Positions 18,019-26,852 of a stretch of DNA of 64,000 bases are shown in pieces. The stretch is from positions 1 through 64,000 of the forward strand of contig NZ_RSEK01000011.1 in assembly GCF_003958635.1 (NCBI RefSeq), in the 5' to 3' direction. The DNA comes from Altericroceibacterium xinjiangense. GTDB taxonomy: Bacteria; Pseudomonadota; Alphaproteobacteria; Sphingomonadales; Sphingomonadaceae. The stretch's first letter is position 1. Each line of letters begins with the position of its first letter. Under the pieces are notes generated by a model that saw only the letters and a program-made list of their open reading frames with translations, had not been told where the DNA came from and made no database searches. The position numbers were made by a program, and so were the translations under genes.

Positions 18019-19704
18019 ATGATCCGATTTGCCTTTGCCGCCACCGCGCTTGCCGGGCTGGCCGGCTGCGCGACCACCGCCACGATGCCGGAAACGGCTC
18101 CGGTAGCCGCGGCCGCGCTTCCTGAAATCTCGATCGAGACGATGAAGGAAGTGACCCGCGTGCTCGCTTCCGACGAATTCGAAGGCCGCGCTCCCGGAAC
18201 GCCGGGTGAAGAGAAAACCGTCGCCTATATCGCGGCCCAGTTCGCCGAGGCTGGTCTGCAGCCCGGCAACAACGGCCGCTGGGTGCAGGACGTGCCGCTG
18301 GTGGAGATCACCGGCGCTAACTTCCAGCCGCTGGTCGTTACCGGACCTTCGGGCACCCGGCTGAGCTACGACTACGGCGATGAATGGGTCGGCGCGACCT
18401 ACCGCGAAGATCAGCGCACCAACCTGCAGGACAGCGAACTGGTGTTCGTCGGCTACGGCATCAACGCGCCCGAACGCGGGTGGAACGATTACGCCGGGGT
18501 CGACATGCGCGGCAAGACCGCGGTGATCCTGGTCAACGATCCCGACTGGCAAAGCGATAGCTTGGAAGGCCGGTTCGGCGGCAAGGCGATGACCTATTAC
18601 GGCCGCTGGAGCTACAAGTATGAGGAAGCCGCCCGGCAAGGGGCGGCGGGCGCGATCATCGTCCACGAAACTGATCCTGCATCCTACGGCTGGAACGTGG
18701 TCGAAAGCTCGTGGTCGGGCCCGCAGGTCTATGCCCAGCGCGCCAACGGCGGATCGGACCAGACCCTGGTCAACGGCTGGGTCCAGCAACCCGCGGCTCA
18801 GGAGATCCTGAGGACAGCCGGCCGCGATCTCAACGCGCTGACCGCACAGGCGCGGCAGCCTGGATTCAAGCCGGTCCCGCTGGGGCTGAAGGTGTCGACG
18901 AACTTCGGCAACACCATCCGCAAGTTCCAGTCGAAGAACGTGGTCGGCGTCCTGCCGGGGAACCAGCGGCCGAACGAATACGTGCTGCAGACAGCCCACT
19001 GGGATCACCTGGGCCGCTGCAAGCCGGATGCAACCGGGGACGACATCTGCAACGGCGCGATCGACAACGCCACCGGCGTCGCCGCGCTGGTCGCTTTGGC
19101 CGAAGCGCACCGCAAGGCGGGCCCGGCGGACCGATCGCTGCTGTTCGTCGCGGTAACGGCCGAGGAATCGGGCCTGCTCGGTTCCGACTACTATGCCGCC
19201 AACCCGGTTTATCCGCTGGCGCAGACGGTCGGCGGGCTCAACATCGATGCATTGTCGCTGGCGGGCCCTGCCCGGGACGTGACGGTGATCGGCGGCGGCA
19301 AGAGCGAACTCGACGCCTACCTCACCCGCGCTCTGGGGACGGTCGGCCGTACGGCAGTGCCCGACAGCAACCCGCAAGCGGGCTACTACTATCGGTCCGA
19401 CCACTTCAGCCTGGCCAAGCGCGGCGTGCCGATGTTCTACATCGACAGCGGCGATGACCTGATCGACGGCGGCCGCGCCGCGGGACAAGCCTGGGCCAGC
19501 GACTACACCACCAACCGCTATCACCAGCCGAGCGACGAGTACGATCCCAACTGGAACTGGAGCGGGGCGGAACAGGACCTGAAGCTGTTCTACATCCTGG
19601 GCCGCGAACTGGCGGAAACCACGGCTTGGCCGAACTGGTACGAAGGCGATGAATTCCGCCGCGCGCGGGATGAAAGCTGCGCCGCCGCAACGGTGGGCTG
19701 CTGA
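18019..19704 (+). CDS. M28-family metallopeptidase, lipoprotein
   Basis: A secreted zinc aminopeptidase-like protein of 561 residues. The N-terminus is a lipoprotein signal (ATALAGLAGCATT). A protease-associated insert (about 130-270) is followed by the M28 catalytic core with the expected metal ligands: His and Asp in TAHWDHLG and GAIDNATG, the Glu pair in AVTAEESGLLGS, Asp in GGLNIDAL, and the last His in TNRYHQPSDEYD. It probably degrades peptides at the cell envelope. It is divergent from glnE; the next gene starts four bases after its stop, so the two are probably co-transcribed. Confidence 0.9.
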   Translation: MIRFAFAATALAGLAGCATTATMPETAPVAAAALPEISIETMKEVTRVLASDEFEGRAPGTPGEEKTVAYIAAQFAEAGLQPGNNGRWVQDVPLVEITGANFQPLVVTGPSGTRLSYDYGDEWVGATYREDQRTNLQDSELVFVGYGINAPERGWNDYAGVDMRGKTAVILVNDPDWQSDSLEGRFGGKAMTYYGRWSYKYEEAARQGAAGAIIVHETDPASYGWNVVESSWSGPQVYAQRANGGSDQTLVNGWVQQPAAQEILRTAGRDLNALTAQARQPGFKPVPLGLKVSTNFGNTIRKFQSKNVVGVLPGNQRPNEYVLQTAHWDHLGRCKPDATGDDICNGAIDNATGVAALVALAEAHRKAGPADRSLLFVAVTAEESGLLGSDYYAANPVYPLAQTVGGLNIDALSLAGPARDVTVIGGGKSELDAYLTRALGTVGRTAVPDSNPQAGYYYRSDHFSLAKRGVPMFYIDSGDDLIDGGRAAGQAWASDYTTNRYHQPSDEYDPNWNWSGAEQDLKLFYILGRELAETTAWPNWYEGDEFRRARDESCAAATVGC

Positions 19705-19708
19705 GGCG

Positions 19709-20722
19709 ATGAGCACCGGCGCGGGGCAGATGCCGCCCGAATGGCATCCGCAGGACTGGCTGTGGATCGGCTTTCCGCACGATGAGGCGGAATGGCCGGG
19801 GATCCTGTCCCGCGCGCAGGAACAGATCGCCGCGTTCGCCAACGCCGTGGCCGAAAGCGGACAGGACGTCCGCCTGATCGTGCGCGATGGGGCAAGCGAG
19901 GCGCGCGCCCGCGCGCTGGTCAGCAGCGCCGTGACGCTGGAACGGCGCGTGTATGGCGATATCTGGCTGCGTGACACCGGGCCGCTGGTCCTGTTCGAGG
20001 GAGGCAGGCGGACCGCGCGCCGCTTCGCCTTCAACGGCTGGGGCAACAAGTTCCTGATGGACGGGGACGAGACGATCGGGGCGGACCTGGCCGAAGACGC
20101 CGGGCTGCCGCTGCGTGTGGCGGACTGGGTGCTGGAAGGCGGGGCCATCGACACGGACGGCACCGGTCTGGTCGCCGTGACCGAGCAAGTCCTGCTCAAC
20201 CCCAATCGCAATCCGGGGCTGAGCCGGGAAGACAACGAGGCGCGGCTGAGGGCGGACCTGGGGTTCGACCGCGTCCTGTGGCTGCGCGACGGCCTGATCA
20301 ACGATCACACGGACGGGCACGTGGACAACCTTGCCCGGTTCGTCGCGCCCGGGACCATCGCGGTTCCGGTGGCGACCGGGCCGGACGATCCCAACGCCTG
20401 CATCTACGCCGACGCGCGCGACCGGGCGCGCGACTTCGGGCTGGCCGTGCGGGACGTGCCTTCGCCGGGCCGGGTCCAGGCCGGGCCGATCGTCGAGCCG
20501 GCAAGCTACATGAACTTCGCTGTCACTACCAACCTCGTCGTCGTGCCGACCTACAACACGATCCACGATGAGGACGGCGTGGCGGCGGTGGGCAGCCTGT
20601 TCCCCGACCGCGCCGCTATCGGCATTCCCGCCGACGCGGTGCTGGCCGGAGGCGGCGGCTTCCACTGCGCCAGCCAGCAAATGCCAAGCTTGCCGGAAGA
20701 CGCCAGCAGCCAAGTCGGCTGA
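19709..20722 (+). CDS. aguA: Agmatine deiminase family protein
   Basis: A guanidine-modifying enzyme of the peptidyl-arginine/agmatine deiminase family, 337 residues. Agmatine deiminase converts agmatine to N-carbamoylputrescine. Catalytic positions are visible: YGDIWLRDTGP, LEGGAIDTDG, NDHTDGHVDNLARF and the Cys in GGGGFHCASQQMP. No N-carbamoylputrescine amidase gene (aguB) is nearby, so the physiological substrate is inferred from family membership. The start at ATG 19709 gives MSTGAGQMPPEWHPQDW. An upstream in-frame Met would overlap the M28 gene and is unlikely. Confidence 0.85.
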   Translation: MSTGAGQMPPEWHPQDWLWIGFPHDEAEWPGILSRAQEQIAAFANAVAESGQDVRLIVRDGASEARARALVSSAVTLERRVYGDIWLRDTGPLVLFEGGRRTARRFAFNGWGNKFLMDGDETIGADLAEDAGLPLRVADWVLEGGAIDTDGTGLVAVTEQVLLNPNRNPGLSREDNEARLRADLGFDRVLWLRDGLINDHTDGHVDNLARFVAPGTIAVPVATGPDDPNACIYADARDRARDFGLAVRDVPSPGRVQAGPIVEPASYMNFAVTTNLVVVPTYNTIHDEDGVAAVGSLFPDRAAIGIPADAVLAGGGGFHCASQQMPSLPEDASSQVG

Positions 20723-21030
20723 GCGTGCCACGGGATGGGAGTGGAGGGCCTGCTGCCCAATCCCACGTGCGCAAGTTCGTCGGCTGGGCGGCGAACAAGG
20801 ACCCCGATCTCAACGCCACCATCGCCAGGAAGCGAAGCTGATCGGGCTGCACCTTCGAGGCTCTGGCCGATGCCGGTCGCTGCGGGACGCCCGTCTCATC
20901 CTGTAGCCGACGTTCTGGCTCCCGTCGTGGTACCAGTAACGCCGCGATGGCGTGGCCCCGTTGAACATCGCTGGAAAGTCGGAATGTCTTCTCGTACGGT
21001 CGTCGGCATGGAGCTGATGAGCACCTTTCG
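20723..21030. other. Intergenic region with possible coding remnant
   Basis: No intact gene is supported in these 308 bases. At about 20764-20841 one frame reads HVRKFVGWAANKDPDLN followed by ATIARKRS and a stop. Its composition is protein-like but it has no start or upstream continuation, so it may be the 3' remnant of a lost gene. The rest must hold the promoter of the LuxR-type gene at 21031; no clear promoter was recognised. Confidence 0.35.
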
Positions 21031-21810
21031 ATGCGCACCGGCATCCTGACGCTTACCGAACGAGAAAAAGAAACGTTGCGGCTGCTCGTCAGCGGGCACG
21101 ACGCCAAGTCAATCGCGCGCCACCTCGAACTCTCGGTTCACACCGTTAACGAGCGGTTGCGCAATGCGCGCAGAAAACTTGACGTTTCAAGCAGCCGAGA
21201 AGCGGCGAGACTCCTTGCGGAGGCGGAGCAGGGTCCCCCCGATTTCTTGGCGGACACGTTTTTCGGGGTGGCCGACGAAGCGGATGACGGGCCTTCTTCT
21301 CAAAAGGCAAGCAGCGCGCACCGCGCAGGTCATCGGCTTGTCTGGTTAAGCGGAGGAATGTTTATCATGTCGCTTGTGATTGCAGCAGTCGCTCTCTCGT
21401 CAGCTTTTCACGGGAACACCACACCAGATGCGGCGGGCTCAATTCGGGTTTCCGCAGTTGCCGACGCTTCTGCATCAGCCAGCCTGAGCTCGGCTCGTGA
21501 GTGGGTGAGCCTGCTTGATCGCGAACGCTGGGAAGAGACCTGGCGCACGGCCGCTGCCCTGTTCAAGTCGCAAATCACCGCCTCGCAATGGGCTTCGACG
21601 GTTCAGTCTGTACGGCAACCGCTCGGTCCGGTTTCGTCTCGCACCTTCCAGAGCGTGACAAAGGCCAACTCGCTTCCCGGCGCCCCGGCAGGCGAGTATG
21701 AGATCCTTCAGTTCCAAACCGACTTTGCCCGCAAGAGCGGTGCCATCGAAACCGTCATTCTCGCTCGCGACCCGTCCGGCTGGAGAGTGGCAGGGTACTT
21801 CATACGCTAG
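21031..21810 (+). CDS. LuxR-type HTH / membrane / DUF4019 protein
   Basis: A 259-residue protein with three parts. Residues 5-65 form a LuxR/GerE helix-turn-helix (LTEREKETLRLLVSGHDAKS, then ELSVHTVNERLRNARRKLDV). One membrane span follows at about 105-130 (LSGGMFIMSLVIAAVALSSAF). The C-terminus (about 155-259) is a DUF4019 domain: EWVSLLDRERWEETWRTAAA, FKSQITASQWASTVQSVRQP and SGWRVAGYFIR. The DNA-binding domain should be cytoplasmic and the DUF4019 domain periplasmic, so it may be a one-component membrane sensor/regulator. That role is inference. No ligand is known and the neighbours do not suggest a target. Confidence 0.8.
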   Translation: MRTGILTLTEREKETLRLLVSGHDAKSIARHLELSVHTVNERLRNARRKLDVSSSREAARLLAEAEQGPPDFLADTFFGVADEADDGPSSQKASSAHRAGHRLVWLSGGMFIMSLVIAAVALSSAFHGNTTPDAAGSIRVSAVADASASASLSSAREWVSLLDRERWEETWRTAAALFKSQITASQWASTVQSVRQPLGPVSSRTFQSVTKANSLPGAPAGEYEILQFQTDFARKSGAIETVILARDPSGWRVAGYFIR

Positions 21811-21827
21811 AAGAGCACCGGACTCGA

Positions 21828-21855
21828 CGGCGGCTCTCGTCTGTGTCAGCCGCCG
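21828..21855. terminator. Hairpin between convergent genes
   Basis: An 8 bp perfect stem (CGGCGGCT 21828-21835 with AGCCGCCG 21848-21855) and a 12-base loop lie between the convergent LuxR/DUF4019 and DUF2243 genes. There is no T-run after either arm, so it is at best a weak or factor-assisted terminator. Confidence 0.4.
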
Positions 21856-21895
21856 GAAGGGAGTCAGTTCGCTCCCCATCATGCGCTGGCGCTGT

Positions 21896-22672
21896 TCAGG
21901 CCCGGCTCCAGTTGAAGCACCCGTTGGGCAGGCCCGAACCGCTCACCAGCATGGCGCCGTGGCGGTAGAAGCTCAGCCGATCTGCTTGTTCCACGTCGAC
22001 CACGACGACCGCCATCTTCGGATCGCTCCACACCAGCCGCCCATCGTGCGCGCTGATGGCGTTCATCACGTCGGCGGGCCGCACTCCCGGCGCGAACACG
22101 ACGGTGGTGAACCTTTGCCCCTTGGGCGGCTGCAACGACCACGCTGCCAGCCCGGCGGTCAGCAGCCCGACCAGCAAGACAGCCATCGTCGCGCTCCGCC
22201 TGCCATCGGAGCGACCGCGTCTGCTGCGCAGGAGCAGCCAGCCGGCGGCGAAAGGCAGTACGCCGAAAGCGGCAAGCCAGATGAGGTCCCACATCAGCGG
22301 GTTGGGGCTGTCGAGCCGTATCCGGTGAATCCCCAGCAGCCAGTGAGACAGAACGCTGTCCACGATGTGCCAGCTGCCGAACCCGACAAGCAGGGCGCCG
22401 ACCAGGGAGCGTCCCCACTGCTGCTGCAAGCCCGCGCGCGTGCGCCACAGTCCCCACAGCCCGGCGGCCGCGATGAGGTACATGAGGGCATGAAAGTAGC
22501 CGTCCCACAGCACCTGACCGCGAATGGTATCGACACCGGGGACAAGGCTCAGGAGATGGTGCCACTGGAGAATCTGATGGAGCACGATGCCATCGAAGAA
22601 TCCGCCCAGCGCGAAACCCAGGACAATAGCCCAACGAATGCCTGAGCGTTCTGGCCCTGAGCGGTCTGGCAT
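21896..22672 (-). CDS. DUF2243 membrane protein with C-terminal soluble domain
   Basis: A 258-residue membrane protein. The N-terminal part is DUF2243, with GGFFDGIVLHQILQWHHLLS, WDGYFHALMYLIAAAG and HIVDSVLSHWLLGIHRIR. These are several spans rich in His and Asp that could bind a metal or haem. After another span (about 175-195) comes a soluble C-terminus ending in GSGLPNGCFNW, not part of the usual DUF2243. No function is assigned. ATG 22672 was chosen because AGGAGG precedes it at good spacing. The track of similar residues upstream lacks a ribosome-binding site. Confidence 0.8.
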   Translation of the reverse strand: MPDRSGPERSGIRWAIVLGFALGGFFDGIVLHQILQWHHLLSLVPGVDTIRGQVLWDGYFHALMYLIAAAGLWGLWRTRAGLQQQWGRSLVGALLVGFGSWHIVDSVLSHWLLGIHRIRLDSPNPLMWDLIWLAAFGVLPFAAGWLLLRSRRGRSDGRRSATMAVLLVGLLTAGLAAWSLQPPKGQRFTTVVFAPGVRPADVMNAISAHDGRLVWSDPKMAVVVVDVEQADRLSFYRHGAMLVSGSGLPNGCFNWSRA

Positions 22673-22825
22673 CGCGATCCTCCTGCCTGCCAACGCCGCG
22701 GGGCCGAAATGGCTCCGGGTGCCGCGTTCCTGAAAGCGGCCTTTTCGGGCTCGACGGGAACTGAAGCTTTGGTAAGCGCTGTTCCAGGGACCGGCCGGTC
22801 ACGCCAATCAGGGGAATGCACGATC

Positions 22826-23629
22826 ATGTTGAGAGCAACCGCAGCCTTCGCGCTGGCCCTGATGGCTGCGGCATCGCCCGCGCTGGCGCAGGAGCAGGAG
22901 CGTCCATTCTGCCCTTCGCGGCCCGGCCCGAACACGCCGGCCTGCACGATCGCGCCGGGCCGGGTGGCCGTGGAATTCGGGTTCGCCGACTGGCAACGCG
23001 ACGATCAGGCCGATTTGCGCACGGACACGTTGCGCCTCGGCGATACGCTGGTCAGGGTCGGCGTCTCGGAGACGGTAGAAGTGCTGGTGGGCTGGGTTCC
23101 TTTCGGGCGAGTTCGCACGCGCAACGCCGTTACCGGCGCGGTCGACAGCGTAAGCCGCACAGGCGACGTGCTGGTCGGCGCAAAGGCCAATCTTCAAAAT
23201 CCGGACGGCAGCGGCTTTTCGGTCGCGGTGCAGCCTTTCGCCCTGCTCCCGGTGGGCCGCCAACCCGTTGGCGCGGGCGATTGGGGCGCGGGCGTGCTCG
23301 TACCGATGAGCTACGATCTCGGTGACGGGCTGAGCCTGCAATTCTCCCCGCAGATCGATGCAGCGACGGACAGCGACGGCAGCGGGCGGCATCTGGCCTA
23401 CAGCGCCGCGGCAGGCCTTGGTGTCACGGTTTCCGAAGCGATTGGCTTGAGCGCGGAAGTGCTGGCGGGGCGGGATCACGATCCCGATGGACGCACCACC
23501 CCGCTTTCCGGCACCCTGACCGCCGCCTGGTTCCCGTCACCCGACCAGCAGTTCGACGTGGGGGCGACCGTGGGCCTCAACGATGCGCCGGATGTCGGGT
23601 TGTCCGTTGGGTACTCGCACTTGTTCTGA
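22826..23629 (+). CDS. Outer-membrane beta-barrel transporter-like protein
   Basis: A 267-residue exported protein with a clear signal peptide (LALMAAASPALAQ). The mature part resembles the MetA-pathway/phenol degradation transporter-like barrel family: a short Cys pair (CPSRPGPNTPAC), then repeated amphipathic strands (RVAVEFGFADWQRD, TVEVLVGWVPFG, LSLQFSPQID) and a C-terminal aromatic residue (LSVGYSHLF) as barrels have. Substrate unknown. The ATG at 22826 starts MLRATAAFALALM. It converges on mutY with a 13-base gap. Confidence 0.75.
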   Translation: MLRATAAFALALMAAASPALAQEQERPFCPSRPGPNTPACTIAPGRVAVEFGFADWQRDDQADLRTDTLRLGDTLVRVGVSETVEVLVGWVPFGRVRTRNAVTGAVDSVSRTGDVLVGAKANLQNPDGSGFSVAVQPFALLPVGRQPVGAGDWGAGVLVPMSYDLGDGLSLQFSPQIDAATDSDGSGRHLAYSAAAGLGVTVSEAIGLSAEVLAGRDHDPDGRTTPLSGTLTAAWFPSPDQQFDVGATVGLNDAPDVGLSVGYSHLF

Positions 23630-23642
23630 TCGCGGCGGACGA

Positions 23643-24707
23643 TCATCCTCCGGCCAGCGCCAGACGCGCCGCCTTGGCGAACAGCGTCGGCAGGCCGGCT
23701 TCTTCCAGACGCTCGGCCGGCCACCACTCGCCGTCCCCTTCCGGGTCGCCCGGCTGGTTCCCGGCACGGACCCTGACTTCCAGCGTCAGGGCAAAATGGG
23801 AGAACACGTGGGCCACTGCCCCTGCCGTGCGCCACTCGCCGGGCAGGGGCGGCTCGCCCGTGCCGTCGCCCCTCGCGTTCCAGCCATCGTCCGGCAGCGC
23901 GCGCATTCCGCCCAGCGTGCCGCGCTTGTCCCGCCGCACAAGCCAGACGTGCCCGTCCCGCACGATCCAGAAGGCCGTGCCGCGCCGCTGGGGCCTGGCT
24001 TTCTTCGCCGGTTTCACCGGGAGAGAGGCGGGATCGCCGCTCGCCCGCGCTTCGCACTGCGCGGCGACCGGGCACAGCAGGCACTTCGGATCGCGCGGCG
24101 TGCAGATCGTGGCGCCGAGGTCCATCATCGCCTGTGCGAAGTCGCCGGGGCGGCTCTCAGGCGTGATCCGCTCCGCCGCTTCGCGGATCGCCTTGCGCGC
24201 GGCGGGCAGGGGCTCGGCAATCGCGAACAGGCGGGCGACGACTCGCTCCACATTGGCATCGACCACCACCGCCCGCTGGCCGAACGCGATCGCGGCCACG
24301 GCAGCGGCAGTGTAGGCGCCAAGGCCGGGCAAGGCGCGCAAGTCTGCTTCGGTTTCGGGAAAGCTCCCTCGCGCCGCCACTTCGCGCGCGCAGGCGATCA
24401 GGTTGCGGGCGCGGGAGTAGTAACCCAGCCCCGCCCACGCGCCCATCACGTCTTCCTCCGGCGCGGCGGCAAGCGCCTCCACCGTCGGCCAGCGTTCGGT
24501 GAACTTCAGGAAATACGGCGCTACGGCGGCAGTGGTGGTCTGCTGCAGCATCACTTCGGACAGCCACACGCGGTACGGATCGGGCGGGCTTCGGGCGGGT
24601 TCTTCGCCCGACACAGTGCCCGGCATGACCCGCCACGGCAGGCGGCGCGCATGGGCATCGTACCAGCCGAGCAGACGCTCCGGGATCGTGCCGGCTCTAT
24701 CATCCAT
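23643..24707 (-). CDS. mutY: A/G-specific adenine glycosylase
   Basis: MutY removes adenine mispaired with 8-oxoguanine. The 354-residue protein has the N-terminal catalytic Glu in WLSEVMLQQT, the helix-hairpin-helix LPGLGAYTAAAVAAIAFG with the catalytic Asp in VVDANVERVVAR, and the iron-sulfur Cys spacing C-x6-C-x2-C-x5-C (CTPRDPKCLLCPVAAQC). The C-terminal NUDIX-like recognition domain is present. ATG 24707 gives MDDRAGTIPERLLGWYD. It is divergent from the DUF721 gene, with starts only 14 bases apart, so the promoters must overlap the coding regions. Confidence 0.94.
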   Translation of the reverse strand: MDDRAGTIPERLLGWYDAHARRLPWRVMPGTVSGEEPARSPPDPYRVWLSEVMLQQTTTAAVAPYFLKFTERWPTVEALAAAPEEDVMGAWAGLGYYSRARNLIACAREVAARGSFPETEADLRALPGLGAYTAAAVAAIAFGQRAVVVDANVERVVARLFAIAEPLPAARKAIREAAERITPESRPGDFAQAMMDLGATICTPRDPKCLLCPVAAQCEARASGDPASLPVKPAKKARPQRRGTAFWIVRDGHVWLVRRDKRGTLGGMRALPDDGWNARGDGTGEPPLPGEWRTAGAVAHVFSHFALTLEVRVRAGNQPGDPEGDGEWWPAERLEEAGLPTLFAKAARLALAGG

Positions 24708-24721
24708 GGCGTGCCTATGGC

Positions 24722-25267
24722 ATGGCGCCTCCACCGATGGAACGCGAACCCGCCAAGCCCCAGAAGAAAGCCCGCCAGTACGAACGCCCGCGCGGTGGCC
24801 CGGCGCGCGCGATCGCCGACCTGATGCCGCAGATCGGCCGCACAGCCTTCCGCCGCTTTGGATTCGTCCAGTCGAACGTGGTCACCCGCTGGTCCGAGAT
24901 CGTCGGCCCGACCCACGCGAAAGTCTGCGCGCCCGAAGCGATCCGCTTCCCCCCAGGGGAAAAGAGCGACGGCATCCTGCAACTGGTGGTCCTGCCCGCC
25001 CACGCCCCGATGATCCAGCACGTCACGCCGGAAATCATCGAGCGGGTGAACCGCTTCTTCGGCTACAAGGCCGTGGCCAAGGTCAAGCTTCGGCAAGGGG
25101 AGGTTAAGCCGCCGGTTGCTGAAAAGCGTCCCGCCGCGCCGCCGTCGCTGAAGCCGATCCCGATGGAACTGGGGGAGTCCTTGCGCGATATCGGCGATCC
25201 GGAGCTGCGCACCGTGCTGGAATCCCTGGCGCGCAGCCTCGGCACGCAAAGGGAAGGGAAAGAATGA
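24722..25267 (+). CDS. DUF721 (DciA-like) protein
   Basis: A 181-residue protein of the DUF721 family, which includes the helicase-loading protein DciA. The conserved part is PARAIADLMPQIGRTAFRRF, VVTRWSEIVG and the KH-like strand pattern ILQLVVLPAHAPMIQHVTPE then RVNRFFGYKAVAKVKL. Alphaproteobacterial members are longer than the DciA core, as here. A DNA-replication role is plausible by family only. Its stop overlaps the start of the first DsbA-like gene by four bases, so these are translationally coupled. Confidence 0.8.
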   Translation: MAPPPMEREPAKPQKKARQYERPRGGPARAIADLMPQIGRTAFRRFGFVQSNVVTRWSEIVGPTHAKVCAPEAIRFPPGEKSDGILQLVVLPAHAPMIQHVTPEIIERVNRFFGYKAVAKVKLRQGEVKPPVAEKRPAAPPSLKPIPMELGESLRDIGDPELRTVLESLARSLGTQREGKE

Positions 25268-25977
25268 AGCGTTCTCGCAACAGGCTGGCCGGGATCGGAG
25301 CCGCCGCCCTCGCATCGCTCGCCGCGTTCGCGCCGATCGGGGCCGCGCCTGCCGCCGCCGCGCCGGACTGGGCCGCGACCAGCTCCGTCACCCGCGATGG
25401 AGCCCACGTCCTCGGTAACCCGCAGGCCGATACGCGGCTGATCACGTTCGTCAGCTACACCTGCCCGCACTGCGCCCGCTTCGAAGGGGAAAGCGACATG
25501 CCCCTGCGCGCGGCCTACGTGCAGCCGGGCACTCTCGCGCTCGAAGTGCGCCACATCATCCGCGATCCGATCGACATGACCGCGGTGCTGCTGGCCGAAT
25601 GCGGTCCGGCCAGCCGCTTCTGGGGCAATCACCGCGCGATCTTCGCCGCTCAGGATGACTGGATGGCCACGGCCCGCGCCACCACGCCGGAACAGCGGCA
25701 ACGCTGGAGCACCGGCACGCTGGCCAACCGGTTCAAGGCGATTTCCGCCGATCTCAGGTTCTACGAACTGATGCAGCAGCGCGGCTATTCCCGCACGCAG
25801 GTGGATCAGTGCCTGTCCGACCCCGCGCGGGTGGACAAGTTCGCCAATCAGTCGCAGGCCGATGGGCAGACCTACAAGGTCCAGGGCACGCCCAGCTTCG
25901 TGTTGAACGGCAAGCTGCTGGACCAGGTGCACACCTGGGCCGGGCTGAAGCAGGCGCTCGACACGCGGATGAACTAA
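25264..25977 (+). CDS. DsbA-family thioredoxin-fold protein (first copy)
   Basis: A periplasmic thiol-disulfide oxidoreductase, 237 residues, with a signal peptide (AALASLAAFAPIGAAPAAAA). The active site is CPHC in VSYTCPHCARFEGESDM and the cis-Pro loop is VQGTPSFVLNG. An extra Cys pair occurs (AECGPAS, DQCLSD), as in several alphaproteobacterial DsbA-like proteins. It probably oxidises or isomerises exported proteins. Coupled to DUF721 upstream; a second related gene follows after 100 bases. Confidence 0.87.
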   Translation: MKRSRNRLAGIGAAALASLAAFAPIGAAPAAAAPDWAATSSVTRDGAHVLGNPQADTRLITFVSYTCPHCARFEGESDMPLRAAYVQPGTLALEVRHIIRDPIDMTAVLLAECGPASRFWGNHRAIFAAQDDWMATARATTPEQRQRWSTGTLANRFKAISADLRFYELMQQRGYSRTQVDQCLSDPARVDKFANQSQADGQTYKVQGTPSFVLNGKLLDQVHTWAGLKQALDTRMN

Positions 25978-26077
25978 GCGGGCGCCTGACCGGCTGAGGC
26001 ACGGGTGAGTGAACGCTTGATTGCCGCTGTCTATCGGGTACTGCCAACCCATTCTTCATGACGGGAAAACTGCCACG

Positions 26078-26815
26078 ATGAAACGCCTTGCCCTTGCCGG
26101 TCTTGCCTTGCCGCTCCTGCTGACTCTCGGCGCCTGCGGCGAATCGAGCGAAAGCAACGTCCCGACCTCGGTCGTCACCGCGGTGCCGCCGCCCGCCGGG
26201 CAGCAGTGGATCGACGTCGCGGCGGAAACGCCGGAGGGCGGCTTTCGCATCGGCAACCCGGACGCGCCGCTGAAACTGGTGGAATACGCCTCCCACACCT
26301 GCCCGCACTGCGCCGACTTCGCAGCCGAATCGCATGAGGGTATCGAGGAATACGTCAGCACCGGAGCCGTCAGCTTCGAACTGCGCAACCAGGTGCACGA
26401 TCCGCTGGACATGACGATGGCGCTGCTCGCCCGCTGCGGCGATCCGGCGACCTTCCAGCCGCTGGCCTCGCAATTCTGGGCCAACCAGCCGCAGATCATG
26501 CAGTCCGTGCAGAACGATCCGCAGGCGTTGCAGCAGGCGATGCAGGCCCCGCCGGCGCAGCAGTTCCAGCAAATCGCCGAGGCGACCGGTCTGATCGATT
26601 TCGTCGCCGCGCGCGGGGTCAGCCGGGAACAGGCGACGCAGTGCCTCGCTCGTACCGATCTTGCGCAGCAGATTGCGGAACGCTCGCAGACCCAGTCGGA
26701 AGAACTCGACGTGCAGGGCACGCCGACCTTCTTCCTCAACGGCAACAAGCTCGACGTCGGCAGCTGGGAACAACTGGACCCCATTCTGCGCCAGAAGGGC
26801 GCGCCCAGCGCCTAG
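26078..26815 (+). CDS. DsbA-family lipoprotein (second copy)
   Basis: A second thioredoxin-fold oxidoreductase of 245 residues, this one with a lipoprotein signal (LLTLGACGES). CPHC is in ASHTCPHCADFAAESHEG and the cis-Pro loop in VQGTPTFFLNGNKLD. The overall sequence parallels the first copy (same DPLDMTMALLARCG and EQATQCLAR elements), so the pair probably arose by duplication. Mature location is inner or outer membrane rather than free periplasm. The ATG at 26078 (MKRLALAGLALPL) is chosen over an upstream in-frame Met at 26021 because the signal sequence starts here. Confidence 0.87.
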   Translation: MKRLALAGLALPLLLTLGACGESSESNVPTSVVTAVPPPAGQQWIDVAAETPEGGFRIGNPDAPLKLVEYASHTCPHCADFAAESHEGIEEYVSTGAVSFELRNQVHDPLDMTMALLARCGDPATFQPLASQFWANQPQIMQSVQNDPQALQQAMQAPPAQQFQQIAEATGLIDFVAARGVSREQATQCLARTDLAQQIAERSQTQSEELDVQGTPTFFLNGNKLDVGSWEQLDPILRQKGAPSA

Positions 26816-26852
26816 TCCCGCCGCATCCACCGGGGCCGCAACAGGAGTTCGC

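Noticed and set aside
17674-20301. 875-codon open frame on the minus strand
   Set aside because: Antisense to the M28 peptidase and the deiminase, both of which show catalytic motifs. Composition is that of a shadow frame.
20735-21049. 104-codon plus-strand frame before the LuxR gene
   Set aside because: No ribosome-binding site, no recognisable domain, rich in Pro, Ser and Arg.
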